A DNA stretch of 64,000 nucleotides from Nonomuraea guangzhouensis (lineage in GTDB: Bacteria; Actinomycetota; Actinomycetes; Streptosporangiales; Streptosporangiaceae). The translations under genes were made by a program, and so were the position numbers. The stretch is taken from positions 1 to 64,000 of the forward strand of contig NZ_JAHKRM010000032.1 in assembly GCF_019396345.1 (NCBI RefSeq), given 5' to 3'. Of the stretch, positions 1 through 22,402 are shown piece by piece. A model generated the notes under the pieces. It was not told where the DNA came from. It did not search any database and was given only the letters and a program-made list of their open reading frames with translations. The number at the start of each line of letters is the position of its first letter. Within the stretch, counting starts at the first letter, position 1.

Positions 1-1
1 G

Positions 2-13663
<13,662 letters not shown>

Positions 13664-13703
13664 TGACCCGGTCCGTAATCGAGCAGATGGGGGAGCGGAC
13701 ACG

Positions 13704-16700
13704 ATGACCGCGATGACCACGACCACCAGGACGACCACCCGGACGACCCGGTCCGCCTTCGAGGATGTGCTGCCGCTGGCGCCGATGCAGGAAGGGTTGC
13801 TCTTCCACGCGCTGGCCGACCCCGACGGCGTGGACGCCTACACCGTCACGATGGTCCTGCGGCTGGAGGGCCGCCTGGACCCCGCGGCCCTGCGCACGGC
13901 CGCGCGGGCGCTGCTGCGCCGGCACGCCGGCCTGCGGGCGGGCTTCCGCCAGCGCAAGAACGGCCAATCCATGCAGGTCATCCACCACGAGGTCGAGCTG
14001 CCCTGGAGCGAGAGCGACCTGAGCGGGGCCGGCGAGGCGGAGCGCGAGGCCGGCTTCGCCGCGTTGTTCGCGGCCGAGCAGGCGCGCCGGTTCGACCTCG
14101 CCAGACCGCCCGCCCTGCGGTTCACGCTGGTCAAGATGGCCGCCGAGGATCACCGGCTGATCGTCGCCAACCATCACATCCTGTACGACGGCTGGTCGCT
14201 GCCGATCCTGCTCCGCGAACTGGTCGCGCTCTACCACTCCCGGGGCGACGCCTCGGCGCTGCCCCGCGTCACGCCCTTCCGCGACTACCTCACCTGGCTG
14301 GGCAGGCAGGACCCCGGGGAGACGGAGGCGGAGTGGCGGCGGGCGCTCGACGGGCTGTCGCAACCGAGCCGGCTTTTCCCCGACGCCCCGGAACGCGTGC
14401 CCGAACTGCCAGGACGGCTCATCCTCGACCTGCCCGACGCGGTGGCGAGCGGTCTCGTGGAGTCCATGCGCGCCCGCGACATCACCGCGAACACCGTCGT
14501 CCAGGGCGCCTGGGCACTGCTGCTCGGTGAGCTCACCGGCGGCAAGGACGTCGTCTTCGGGGCAGTGGTCTCCGGCCGGCCGCCCGATCTGCCCGGCGTC
14601 GAGTCCATGGTCGGGATGTTCATGAACACCGTCCCGGTCCGCGTACGGCTCGACCCGTCGGAGCCGTACGCCGCCCTGCTCGCCCGGCTCCAGGAAGAAC
14701 AGGCCGCGCTCCTGGCACACCAGCACATGAGCCTCGGGAGCATCCACCGGATGTGCGGGATCGGCGAGCTGTTCGACACCGTCGTCACGGTGGAGAACTA
14801 CCCCTCCGGCCCGGCCACCGGCCAGGACGACGAGCTCCGGGTGAGCGTCGGGGGGCGCGACTCCGCCCACTACCCGCTCCGGCTCATCGCGGGCCTGGCG
14901 GGCGGGCGGCTGCAGATGGAGCTGGAGTACCGTACCGACCTGCTCGACGAGGCCGCCGCCCGCGCGCTGGGCGGCTGGCTGTCCGAGGCGCTCGCGCTGC
15001 TCGCGGCCTCCCCGGATGTCCCGCTCACCCTTCCGCCGTGCCCCTTCCCCGTGCCCGGCACGGCGTCCGTCCAGGTCGCGCCCGTCGCGCCGCCCGCCCG
15101 GCGGGCGGCGGGGCCCGTCGCGGAGATCCTGTGCGGGCTGTTCGCCGAGGTGCTCGGCGTGCCCGACGTGGGGCCCGACGACGACTTCTTCTCCCTCGGC
15201 GGCCGGTCGCTGACCGCCGTCAAGCTGCTGAGCAGGGTCCGGGCCGTGTTCAAGGCCGGGCTGCAGGTCCGGGCCATCTTCGACGCGCCGACTCCGGCCT
15301 TGCTGGCCCGGCGCGTCGAGGCCGCGGGAGAGGCCGGGCCGCCGCCGGAGCCGATGCCCCGCCCGGAGCGGATCCCGCTGTCGTGGGCCCAGCAGCGGCT
15401 GTGGTTCATGTTCCGCCTGGAGGGGCCGAGCGCCACGTACAACATCCCCGGCGCGCTGCGGCTGCGCGGCCCGCTCGACGCCGGCGCGCTGCGCCGGGCC
15501 CTGCACGACGTGGTGACCAGGCACGAGTCCCTGCGCACGGTCTTCCCGGAGCGCGACGGCGTGCCCGAGCAGCGTGTCCTTTCGCCCGGCCAGGCCCACG
15601 TGCCGTTGGAGGTACGTGACGTGGACCCGGCGGAGCTGGACGCGGCTCTCACCGCCGCCTGCGGGCATGCCTTCGACCTGACCCGGGAGCTGCCCCTGCG
15701 GGTCACGCTGTTCCGGCTGGGCCCGCAGGAGCACTGTCTGCTGGTCCTGCTGCACCACATCGCCGGCGACGGCTGGTCGATGGGGCCGCTGGCCAGAGAC
15801 CTGTCCACCGCGTACGCCGCCCGTCTGAGCGGCGGCGCGCCCGGCTGGGAGCCGCTGCCCGTCCAGTACGCCGACCAAGCCCTGTGGCAGCAGCGCCAGG
15901 ATCTCGGCCCGGCCCTCGACCACTGGACGCGGGCCCTGAACGGCCTGCCGGAATGCCTGGAGCTACCCGGCGACCGGCCGCGCCCCGCCCGGGCGAGCCA
16001 CCGCGGCGACCTGGTGCCCATCGACTGGGGCCCCGGCCTGCGGGACGGCGTCGCCCGGCTGGCCAGGCAGACGGGCACGACCGTGTTCATGGTGCTCCAG
16101 GCGGGCCTGGCGGCCCTGCTGACCAAGCTCGGCGCGGGCACCGACATCCCCATCGGCACCCCGGAGGCGGGTCGTGGCGACGAGGCGCTCGACGACCTCG
16201 TCGGCTTCTTCGTCAACACCTTGGTGCTGCGCACGGACACCTCGGGCGACCCGTCCGTACGCGACCTGCTGAGCCGGGTCCGTGAGACCGACCTGGCCGC
16301 GTACGCGTACGCCGGCGTGCCGTTCGAGCGGCTCGTCGAGGTCGTCAACCCGCCGCGCTCGCTCGGTCACCACCCGCTGTTCCAGGTCATGCTCGCGATG
16401 CAGGACGCGGCCGGCGAGCCGCTCGAGCTGGCCGGTCTGGCGGCCGAGCCGGAGGGCGTGCGGGCCGGCGTGGCCAAGTTCGACCTGGCGTTCAGCGTGG
16501 ACGGCGGGCTGCGCGGTGTCCTGGAGTACGCGACGGACCTGTTCGACCGGCGTACCGCCGAGGCGCTGGTGCGGCGGCTCGGCGGCCTGCTCGCGGCGGC
16601 CGTCGCGGACCCGGACGCACCGCTGAGCGCGCTGCCCGTGCTGCTGCCCGGCGAGGACGAATGGGGTGACGGCGGCCCGGCCATCCCGGCCGCGACCCTG

Positions 16701-19130
16701 ACGGAGCTGTTCGAGGAGCAGGTCCGGCGCACCCCGGGCGAACCCGCGCTCGCGCTCGGCGCGGACCGGCTCACCTACGCCGAGCTCAATGGCCGGGCCA
16801 ACCGGCTGGCCCACCAGCTCATCTCCCAAGGCGTGGGCCCCGAGCGGGTCGTCGCGCTGAAGCTGCCCCGATCCGCCGATCTCGTGATCGCCGCGCTGGC
16901 CGTGCTGAAGGCGGGCGGCGTCTGCCTGCCCGTCGACCCCGCCTACCCCCAGGCCCGCATCGAGGGGATGCTGGCCGACGCGCGGCCCGCCCTGGTCATC
17001 GCCGAGCCGATGCCGGACCCCCGCTACCCCTCACGCAACCCCACGAACGCGGACCGCGTCGCGCCCCTGTCGCAGGCCTCACCCGCGTACGTGATCTACA
17101 CCTCGGGCTCGACCGGCCGCCCCAAGGGTGTCGTGGTCACCCACCACGGCTTCGCCGCCCTGCGGGACAACCAGGCCCGCGCCTACCCGGCCGGTCCGGG
17201 TGACCGGGTGCTCCAGTACGTCTCGCCCAGTTTCGACGTCTCGGTGGCCGAACTGTGCCTGGGCCTGCTGACCGGCGCCTGCCTGGTCGGCCCCGGCGAC
17301 GGACTGACCGGCGATGAGCTCGCCGACCTGATCGCCGCCGAGCGGGTCAGCCACGCGTTCCTGCCCCCGGCGGTGCTGGCCGGCCTGCCCGCCGACGGGC
17401 CCTGGCCGGGCACCGTCATCACCGGAGGCGAGACGCCCGCCGCCGAGACGCTCACGCGCTGGACCGCGGGGCACCGGCTCATCAACGAGTACGGCCCCAC
17501 CGAGGTCACCGTCGCCGCCGCCGTCAGCGCCCCGCTGTCGGACGCCGAACCGCCCCCGATCGGCCGGCCAGTGCCCGGCGCCCGGATCCACGTGCTCGAC
17601 CACGGGTTGCGGCCGGTGCCGCCGGGTGTGGTGGGGGAGTTGTACGTGTCCGGTGACGGGGTGGCGCGCGGCTATCTGGGCCGGCCGTCGTTGACGGCGG
17701 AGCGGTTCGTGGCCTGTCCGTGGTCGCCGGGCGAGCGCATGTACCGGACGGGCGACGCGGTGCGCTGGCGGGCGGATGGCCGGCTGGACTTCGTGGGCCG
17801 GGTGGACGAGCAGGTCAAGGTCCGCGGCTTCCGCATCGAACTGGGTGAGATCGAGACCGTGCTGGGCCGGCATCCGGACGTGGAGCAGGCGGCCGTCATC
17901 GTCCGCGAGGATCGGCCGGGGGATCGGCGGATCGTGGCCTACGTGGTGGGCCGCGAGGTCGAGGCGGCGCGGTTGCGGGAGTTCGTCGCGGGGGTGTTGC
18001 CGGCGTACATGGTGCCATCGGCGTTCGTGGCGCTGGAGGCGTTGCCGTTGTCGCCGAACCGCAAGGTGGATCGTCGGGCGTTGCCCGCGCCGGTCTACGT
18101 CTCCGAGCCTGGCCGGGCCGCCCGGGGGCCGCGTGAGGAGATCGTGTGCGGTCTGTTCGCGGAGGTCCTGGGCGTGGCCCGGGTCGGGGTGGACGACAAC
18201 TTCTTCGAGCTCGGCGGGCACTCCCTGCTGGCCACCCAGCTCGTCAGCCGCATCCGCGCCGTCCTCGGCGCCGACCTGCGGGTGGGCGACGTGTTCGAAC
18301 AGCCCACCCCGGCCAGGCTGAGCGCCCGGCTCGACGGCGGCTCGCGTGGCGCGTTCGACGTCCTGCTGCCGCTGCGCGAGACCGGCGGCACGGCGCCGCT
18401 GTTCTGCGTGCACCCCCTGGCCGGCCTGAGCTGGCGGTACGCGGGCCTGCTCCGCCACCTCGGCCCGGACCGGCCGGTGTACGGCCTGCAGGCCCGCGGG
18501 CTCGACGGCGCGGACCCGCTCCCGGCCACCCTGGACGACCTCACCGCCGACTACGCCGCCCAGATCCGCAAGATTCAGCCCCAGGGCCCGTACCACCTGC
18601 TGGGCTGGTCGCTGGGCGGCAACTTCGCCCAAGCGCTCGCGGCCCGGCTGCGTGCGGAAGGCGAGCAGGTGGGCCTGCTGGCCGTACTCGACGCGTACCC
18701 GACACCGCCCGACGAAAAGGACTACTCCGACCGGCACGTCCTGCTCGCCGACATGTGCGAGCACTACGCGGAGGCGTACGGCGCCGACCCGGTGGACGTC
18801 ACCACGATGAGCACCGACGAGCTGCGCGACCGGGTGATCGAGCTGCTCGGCGGCAGCAAGGGTGAGCTGGGCAGCCTCGACGCCCGGGAGCGCGGCCACG
18901 CCCTGGAGGTCATGGTCAACAGCATTCGCATCACCGCCGGGCCGGCCCCGAGCTTCGACGGCGACCTGCTGCTCGTCACCTCCTCGAAGCCGTCCTCCCC
19001 GCCTGAGGCGTGGCATCCGTACGTCACCGGCGCCGTCGAGGTGCGCGGCGCCGGTTGCGAACACCACCGCATGCTGGAGCCCGAGCCCCTCGCCGGGATC
19101 GCCGAGCTGATCGAGGACCGCATGCTGTGA
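13704..19130 (+). CDS. Nonribosomal peptide synthetase, C-PCP-C-A-PCP-TE, termination protein
   Basis: 1808 residues. Start ATG is preceded by GGGGGAG (13690-13696). Order: C5 (residues about 18-450, HHILYDG at 157; the PLAPMQEGLLFH opening is typical of D-C-L condensation domains, as expected after the upstream E domain); PCP directly after it (LGGRSL, Ser 502) with no A domain between; C6 (about 555-990, HHIAGDG from 684); A5 (about 997-1459); PCP (LGGHS, Ser 1507); thioesterase (about 1550-1808, GWSLGG with Ser 1636, an LDAYP Asp and CEHHRM His). A5 pocket read by eye: DVAFIGEVAK, for which I have no confident substrate. The TE releases the peptide by hydrolysis or cyclisation. The A-less module must be loaded in trans or skipped. 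The region 17590-18274 duplicates part of A3/PCP3 of the upstream protein. Confidence 0.96.
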   Translation: MTAMTTTTRTTTRTTRSAFEDVLPLAPMQEGLLFHALADPDGVDAYTVTMVLRLEGRLDPAALRTAARALLRRHAGLRAGFRQRKNGQSMQVIHHEVELPWSESDLSGAGEAEREAGFAALFAAEQARRFDLARPPALRFTLVKMAAEDHRLIVANHHILYDGWSLPILLRELVALYHSRGDASALPRVTPFRDYLTWLGRQDPGETEAEWRRALDGLSQPSRLFPDAPERVPELPGRLILDLPDAVASGLVESMRARDITANTVVQGAWALLLGELTGGKDVVFGAVVSGRPPDLPGVESMVGMFMNTVPVRVRLDPSEPYAALLARLQEEQAALLAHQHMSLGSIHRMCGIGELFDTVVTVENYPSGPATGQDDELRVSVGGRDSAHYPLRLIAGLAGGRLQMELEYRTDLLDEAAARALGGWLSEALALLAASPDVPLTLPPCPFPVPGTASVQVAPVAPPARRAAGPVAEILCGLFAEVLGVPDVGPDDDFFSLGGRSLTAVKLLSRVRAVFKAGLQVRAIFDAPTPALLARRVEAAGEAGPPPEPMPRPERIPLSWAQQRLWFMFRLEGPSATYNIPGALRLRGPLDAGALRRALHDVVTRHESLRTVFPERDGVPEQRVLSPGQAHVPLEVRDVDPAELDAALTAACGHAFDLTRELPLRVTLFRLGPQEHCLLVLLHHIAGDGWSMGPLARDLSTAYAARLSGGAPGWEPLPVQYADQALWQQRQDLGPALDHWTRALNGLPECLELPGDRPRPARASHRGDLVPIDWGPGLRDGVARLARQTGTTVFMVLQAGLAALLTKLGAGTDIPIGTPEAGRGDEALDDLVGFFVNTLVLRTDTSGDPSVRDLLSRVRETDLAAYAYAGVPFERLVEVVNPPRSLGHHPLFQVMLAMQDAAGEPLELAGLAAEPEGVRAGVAKFDLAFSVDGGLRGVLEYATDLFDRRTAEALVRRLGGLLAAAVADPDAPLSALPVLLPGEDEWGDGGPAIPAATLTELFEEQVRRTPGEPALALGADRLTYAELNGRANRLAHQLISQGVGPERVVALKLPRSADLVIAALAVLKAGGVCLPVDPAYPQARIEGMLADARPALVIAEPMPDPRYPSRNPTNADRVAPLSQASPAYVIYTSGSTGRPKGVVVTHHGFAALRDNQARAYPAGPGDRVLQYVSPSFDVSVAELCLGLLTGACLVGPGDGLTGDELADLIAAERVSHAFLPPAVLAGLPADGPWPGTVITGGETPAAETLTRWTAGHRLINEYGPTEVTVAAAVSAPLSDAEPPPIGRPVPGARIHVLDHGLRPVPPGVVGELYVSGDGVARGYLGRPSLTAERFVACPWSPGERMYRTGDAVRWRADGRLDFVGRVDEQVKVRGFRIELGEIETVLGRHPDVEQAAVIVREDRPGDRRIVAYVVGREVEAARLREFVAGVLPAYMVPSAFVALEALPLSPNRKVDRRALPAPVYVSEPGRAARGPREEIVCGLFAEVLGVARVGVDDNFFELGGHSLLATQLVSRIRAVLGADLRVGDVFEQPTPARLSARLDGGSRGAFDVLLPLRETGGTAPLFCVHPLAGLSWRYAGLLRHLGPDRPVYGLQARGLDGADPLPATLDDLTADYAAQIRKIQPQGPYHLLGWSLGGNFAQALAARLRAEGEQVGLLAVLDAYPTPPDEKDYSDRHVLLADMCEHYAEAYGADPVDVTTMSTDELRDRVIELLGGSKGELGSLDARERGHALEVMVNSIRITAGPAPSFDGDLLLVTSSKPSSPPEAWHPYVTGAVEVRGAGCEHHRMLEPEPLAGIAELIEDRML
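17590..18274 (+). repeat. Near-identical A/PCP block, copy 2 (in the last module)
   Basis: Partner of 8292-8976, offset 9298 bases. It covers the C-terminal part of A5 and most of the final PCP. Identity falls sharply on both sides: upstream the A-domain core (pocket) differs, downstream the PCP helix 3 region and the following domain differ. Confidence 0.85.
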
Positions 19131-19136
19131 CCGCAC

Positions 19137-19177
19137 AAGGAACCGTCCGTGGCCGGGCAGGCCACGGACGGTTCCTT
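19137..19177. terminator. Bidirectional transcription terminator hairpin
   Basis: A perfect 18-bp inverted repeat (arms 19137-19154 and 19160-19177) encloses a 5-base loop, GGGCA. It lies between the NRPS stop and the convergent oxidoreductase stop, so it can serve both strands. Each arm ends with AAGG/CCTT and a moderately T-rich tail follows on the plus strand. Confidence 0.9.
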
Positions 19178-19188
19178 GTTGTTGTCTG

Positions 19189-20373
19189 TCAGACGAGGGC
19201 GTCGAGCAGTTCGTCGGTGTAGAAGTCGTCCACCTCGCACGCCCCCGACAGGGTCGCGAAGTACTGGTCGACCAGATCCTGGCGGCCGGCGATGGCCCGC
19301 AGCATGGCCAGCCGCTCCGGCGGCGCGGCCCGCAGCTCCGCGGCCCGCAGCGTGCCCTGGTACATCCCGGTGAACCGCTCGTCGCGATCCGCGGCGAAGC
19401 CGCGCAGCGCCGCCGTCAGCGCGTTCTCGTCCCGCAGCCCCGGGCCGATGTGGTCCACGAGGGACTGCACCTGCAGGAAGGCGTCGGTGATGCCGCTGTT
19501 GCCGATCGAGTCCTTGTGGTAGCCGGCGTCGCCCACCAGCACCCAGCCGGGACCGGCCGCCTGGCGGAAGAAGTTGCGCTGGTCACCCGTCCCGTACAGC
19601 CGCTCGGCCCGCCGCGCCGAGCGCAGCCGCTCGTGCAGCTCCGGCGCGGTCACGCGCACGTTCTCCAGGTACGCCGTCATCGCGTCGCCCCGGATGGACT
19701 CGAACTCCGACTGCGGGAAGTAGGCGCCCACCAGCGTACGGCCGTCGTTCGTGGGCACGGTGCCGACCAGCCGGCGCGAGCGCGCGTACACCTCGAAGGT
19801 GGCCGGCAGGTCCTCCCAATAGCTGAAGTACACACACGACCTGCGCGCGTCCTCCGTCAGGATGGGCGCCCCGGCCAGAGCGGCGACGGTGGAGCGCATG
19901 CCATCGGCGCCCACCACCAGCCTGGCCCGCTCCTCGAAACGGCCCGTCGCCGTCCGGAGGCTGACGCCGCACACGCGGTCGCCCTCGAAGATCAGGTCGT
20001 CGACCTGGCAGCCGTCGCGGAACTCGACGCCGGCCTCGACCGCGGCCGCGGCCAGGACGGGGTCGAGGCGGTGCCGGCGCGGCGCGTACGCCGTGCGGTA
20101 TCCGTCCACCCCCCACGAGCATCCTTCCAACCGGATGTCCTCCACCTGGTAGACGATGCGGTCGATGGGCGGGCAGCCCGTCGCCACGACGTCGTCCAGC
20201 ACACCCCAGCGGCCCAGGGCCGCGACTCCGGGCTGATGGAGGTAGTGGGTGGACAACGTGTCCCTGGGGAAGCGGGCCTTGTCCACGAGCAGGACCCGGT
20301 ACCCGGCGCGGGCGAGCAGCATGGCGGCCGGCGATCCCGCGCAGCGCGCGCCCACCACGATCACGTCGTACAT
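19189..20373 (-). CDS. FAD-dependent oxidoreductase (PHBH-fold / geranylgeranyl-reductase-like)
   Basis: 394 residues from the ATG at 20373. This start has GAGGGAG five bases upstream; an in-frame GTG at 20391 would overlap the P450 stop and has no such site. The N-terminus has the dinucleotide fold VVGARCAGSPAAMLLARAG followed by a conserved Asp-Lys; a second FAD contact, VGDAGYHKDSIGNSG, lies near residue 280. Family members use FAD and NAD(P)H to hydroxylate, halogenate or reduce organic substrates. No halogenase WxWxIP motif is seen. It follows the P450 by 10 nt on the same strand, so the pair is probably an operon for tailoring the peptide or a precursor. Substrate unknown. Confidence 0.88.
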   Translation of the reverse strand: MYDVIVVGARCAGSPAAMLLARAGYRVLLVDKARFPRDTLSTHYLHQPGVAALGRWGVLDDVVATGCPPIDRIVYQVEDIRLEGCSWGVDGYRTAYAPRRHRLDPVLAAAAVEAGVEFRDGCQVDDLIFEGDRVCGVSLRTATGRFEERARLVVGADGMRSTVAALAGAPILTEDARRSCVYFSYWEDLPATFEVYARSRRLVGTVPTNDGRTLVGAYFPQSEFESIRGDAMTAYLENVRVTAPELHERLRSARRAERLYGTGDQRNFFRQAAGPGWVLVGDAGYHKDSIGNSGITDAFLQVQSLVDHIGPGLRDENALTAALRGFAADRDERFTGMYQGTLRAAELRAAPPERLAMLRAIAGRQDLVDQYFATLSGACEVDDFYTDELLDALV

Positions 20374-20383
20374 GGCCACTCCC

Positions 20384-21583
20384 TCAGCCACGCCGCACGA
20401 TGACGGGCAGGTTCTTCGGCCCCCACATGCCGCGTTCGTGGTAGCCGATGGGGATGTCCCGGTTCACCGCGAGGCGGGGGAAGCGGTCGAGCAGCGCCTC
20501 CGACGCGATCCGGGCCTCCATACGAGCCAGCGGCGAGCCGATGCAGAAGTGGATGCCGTGGCTGAAGGCGAGGTGCGGGTTCGGGTCGCGGCGGATGTCG
20601 AACTCGTCGGGCCGCTCGAAGACGCGCTCGTCATGGTTGGCCGCCAGCAGCCACGGGGTGACCGACTGGTTCGCCGGGATGACGGTGCCGGCGATCTCGA
20701 CCTCGCGGGCGGTGATCCGGCTGGCCGAGGTGAACGGCGGCCGGTAACGCAGCACCTCCTCGATCGCCGAGGGGATCAGGCCGGGCTCGGCCCGCAGCGC
20801 GGCCATCGCGGCCGGGTGCTGGTCCAGGCACAGGACCGTGCTGCCGAGCAGGAGCGTCGTGGTGACACTGCCGGCCATGAACACGATGTCGGCGAACTTC
20901 ACCACCTCGTCGTCGCTGAGCCGCTCCCCGTCCACCTCGGCCTGGGTGAGCCTGCTGATCAGGTCGTCCTTGGGCCTGGCGCGGCGCTCGTGGCAGTGCT
21001 GACGCAGGTAGTCCGCCATGTCGTGGGTGACCTGCTCGAGCAGGGCGGCGTACTCGGCCGAGTCGGAGGTGATCCCCTCGCGGGCGGTCATCCCCTGCGC
21101 GTTGAGCAGCCGGTCGATCCACGTGCGGAACAGGTGGCGGTCCGAGGCGGGCACGCCGAGCAGCTCGGAGATCACGATCACCGGCAGCGGGAAGGTCAGC
21201 GCGTCGACGAGGTCGAACTCCTCGCCGTCCACCTCGTCCAGCAGCTCCGTGGCCAGCGCCGTGACGCGCGGCGCCAGCCCGCTGACGGTGCGCGGCGTGA
21301 ACACCTTGCTCACCAGGCGGCGCAGCTTCGTGTGCTCCGGGGGATCCACCGAATTGAGGTTGCCCCGGCTGATCTCGGCCAGCTCGGGGTTGATGCGGCT
21401 GATGTCGTTCGAGAAGGCCGTGTGGTCGCTGATCACGCGCTCCACGTCCGCGTGGCGGAAGACGTGATAAGCGCCGTCCCCCTCCTGCCAGACGGGTCGC
21501 TCCGCGCGCATGCGGGCCAGCCAGTCGAACAGCTCCGTCCCGCCGTCGGCCAGCGGGACGCTTTCGAGCAGGGCCTCGGTCAT
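20384..21583 (-). CDS. Cytochrome P450
   Basis: 399 residues from the ATG at 21583, which has GGGGA upstream; another in-frame ATG lies at 21598. P450 marks: I-helix AGSVTT, K-helix EEVLR (ExxR), and the heme-ligand loop HFCIGSPLARME. Size and motifs match soluble bacterial class I P450s, which need a separate ferredoxin and reductase; neither is encoded in this window. Such enzymes in NRPS clusters hydroxylate carrier-bound amino acids or crosslink the peptide. It is first in a two-gene minus-strand operon, divergent from the racemase gene. Confidence 0.93.
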   Translation of the reverse strand: MTEALLESVPLADGGTELFDWLARMRAERPVWQEGDGAYHVFRHADVERVISDHTAFSNDISRINPELAEISRGNLNSVDPPEHTKLRRLVSKVFTPRTVSGLAPRVTALATELLDEVDGEEFDLVDALTFPLPVIVISELLGVPASDRHLFRTWIDRLLNAQGMTAREGITSDSAEYAALLEQVTHDMADYLRQHCHERRARPKDDLISRLTQAEVDGERLSDDEVVKFADIVFMAGSVTTTLLLGSTVLCLDQHPAAMAALRAEPGLIPSAIEEVLRYRPPFTSASRITAREVEIAGTVIPANQSVTPWLLAANHDERVFERPDEFDIRRDPNPHLAFSHGIHFCIGSPLARMEARIASEALLDRFPRLAVNRDIPIGYHERGMWGPKNLPVIVRRG

Positions 21584-21638
21584 GATGTGTGTCCCCATTC
21601 TCTAGTCCGCCTGCGAATGTGGCAGCCCGGCCTATCGG

Positions 21639-21667
21639 GGTGTTATCGATATCGAGCCGATAACACC
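21639..21667. promoter_or_regulatory. Inverted repeat in the divergent P450/racemase promoter region
   Basis: GGTGTTATCG (21639-21648) and CGATAACACC (21658-21667) form a perfect 10-bp inverted repeat around a 9-base spacer. It sits 19 bp before the racemase start and about 55 bp before the P450 start, where a dimeric regulator could control both operons. Confidence 0.6.
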
Positions 21668-21685
21668 TCCGCATAGCGTGCCCTG

Positions 21686-22402
21686 GTGAATGTTCTCGGT
21701 GTGCTCGGCGGAATGGGGCCGCTCGCCTCCGCCGAATTCCTCAAGACGCTGTACGAAACGAATGTGCGCATCCCCGAGCAGGAAATGCCCAGGGTGCTGC
21801 TCGACTCCGATCCCGCCTTCCCCGACCGTACGACCGCCATCGGCGGACCGGCCGCGCTCGATCTCGGCCGCCGCCTCGACCAGAGCCTGGGCGACCTGCT
21901 GTCACGTGGCGCGAGCGCCCTCGTGGTGGCCTGCTTCACCGCCCACCACTTCCTGCCCCTGGTGGAGCCCGCCGTGCGGGCGCGGGTCGTGTCACTCGTC
22001 GACCTGACCGTGGACGGGCTGCGGCGCGGCGCGGGCCGGCACCTCATGCTGTGCACCCGGGGCACCCGCGCCGCGCGTGTCTTCGAGGACGCGCCGGGCT
22101 GGGACGACGTCGCCGGCCGGGTCGCGCTCCCGGAGGAGAGCGACCAGGAGCTGATACACAGCCTGATCTACCGGCTGAAGGCGCACGGCGGCGAGCCCCG
22201 TGTGGCGGCCGAGATCGATCGCCTGCGGCTGCGCTACGGCTGCTCGGGCGTCGTCCTGGGCTGCACCGAGTTCCACCTCGTCGCCCGGCCGCTGGTCGCC
22301 AGGTACGGCGACGGCAACGTCGTGGACGCGTTGCGCACGGTCGCGCTCACCCTGCCCGCCCTGCTCACGACCCCGCAAAAGGAGCTGAGCCATGCTGGAT
22401 GA
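21686..22402 (+). CDS. Aspartate/glutamate racemase family protein
   Basis: 238 residues from GTG at 21686. The N-terminus reads VLGGMGPLASAEF, typical of the Asp/Glu racemase family. Both catalytic cysteines are present: Cys83 in ACFTAHH and Cys193 in GCTEF. The residue after Cys83 is Phe, where many members have Asn (CNTAH). PLP-independent two-base racemisation of Asp or Glu is the family reaction. It overlaps the SbnB-like gene by 11 nt, so the two are translationally coupled. It may supply a D-acidic amino acid, or act on the glutamate-containing intermediate of the diaminopropionate route; the sequence does not decide. Confidence 0.88.
   Translation: MNVLGVLGGMGPLASAEFLKTLYETNVRIPEQEMPRVLLDSDPAFPDRTTAIGGPAALDLGRRLDQSLGDLLSRGASALVVACFTAHHFLPLVEPAVRARVVSLVDLTVDGLRRGAGRHLMLCTRGTRAARVFEDAPGWDDVAGRVALPEESDQELIHSLIYRLKAHGGEPRVAAEIDRLRLRYGCSGVVLGCTEFHLVARPLVARYGDGNVVDALRTVALTLPALLTTPQKELSHAG

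Noticed and set aside
19189..20373. Flavin-dependent halogenase
   Set aside because: The protein has FAD motifs, but no WxWxIP motif was found, so halogenation is not supported.
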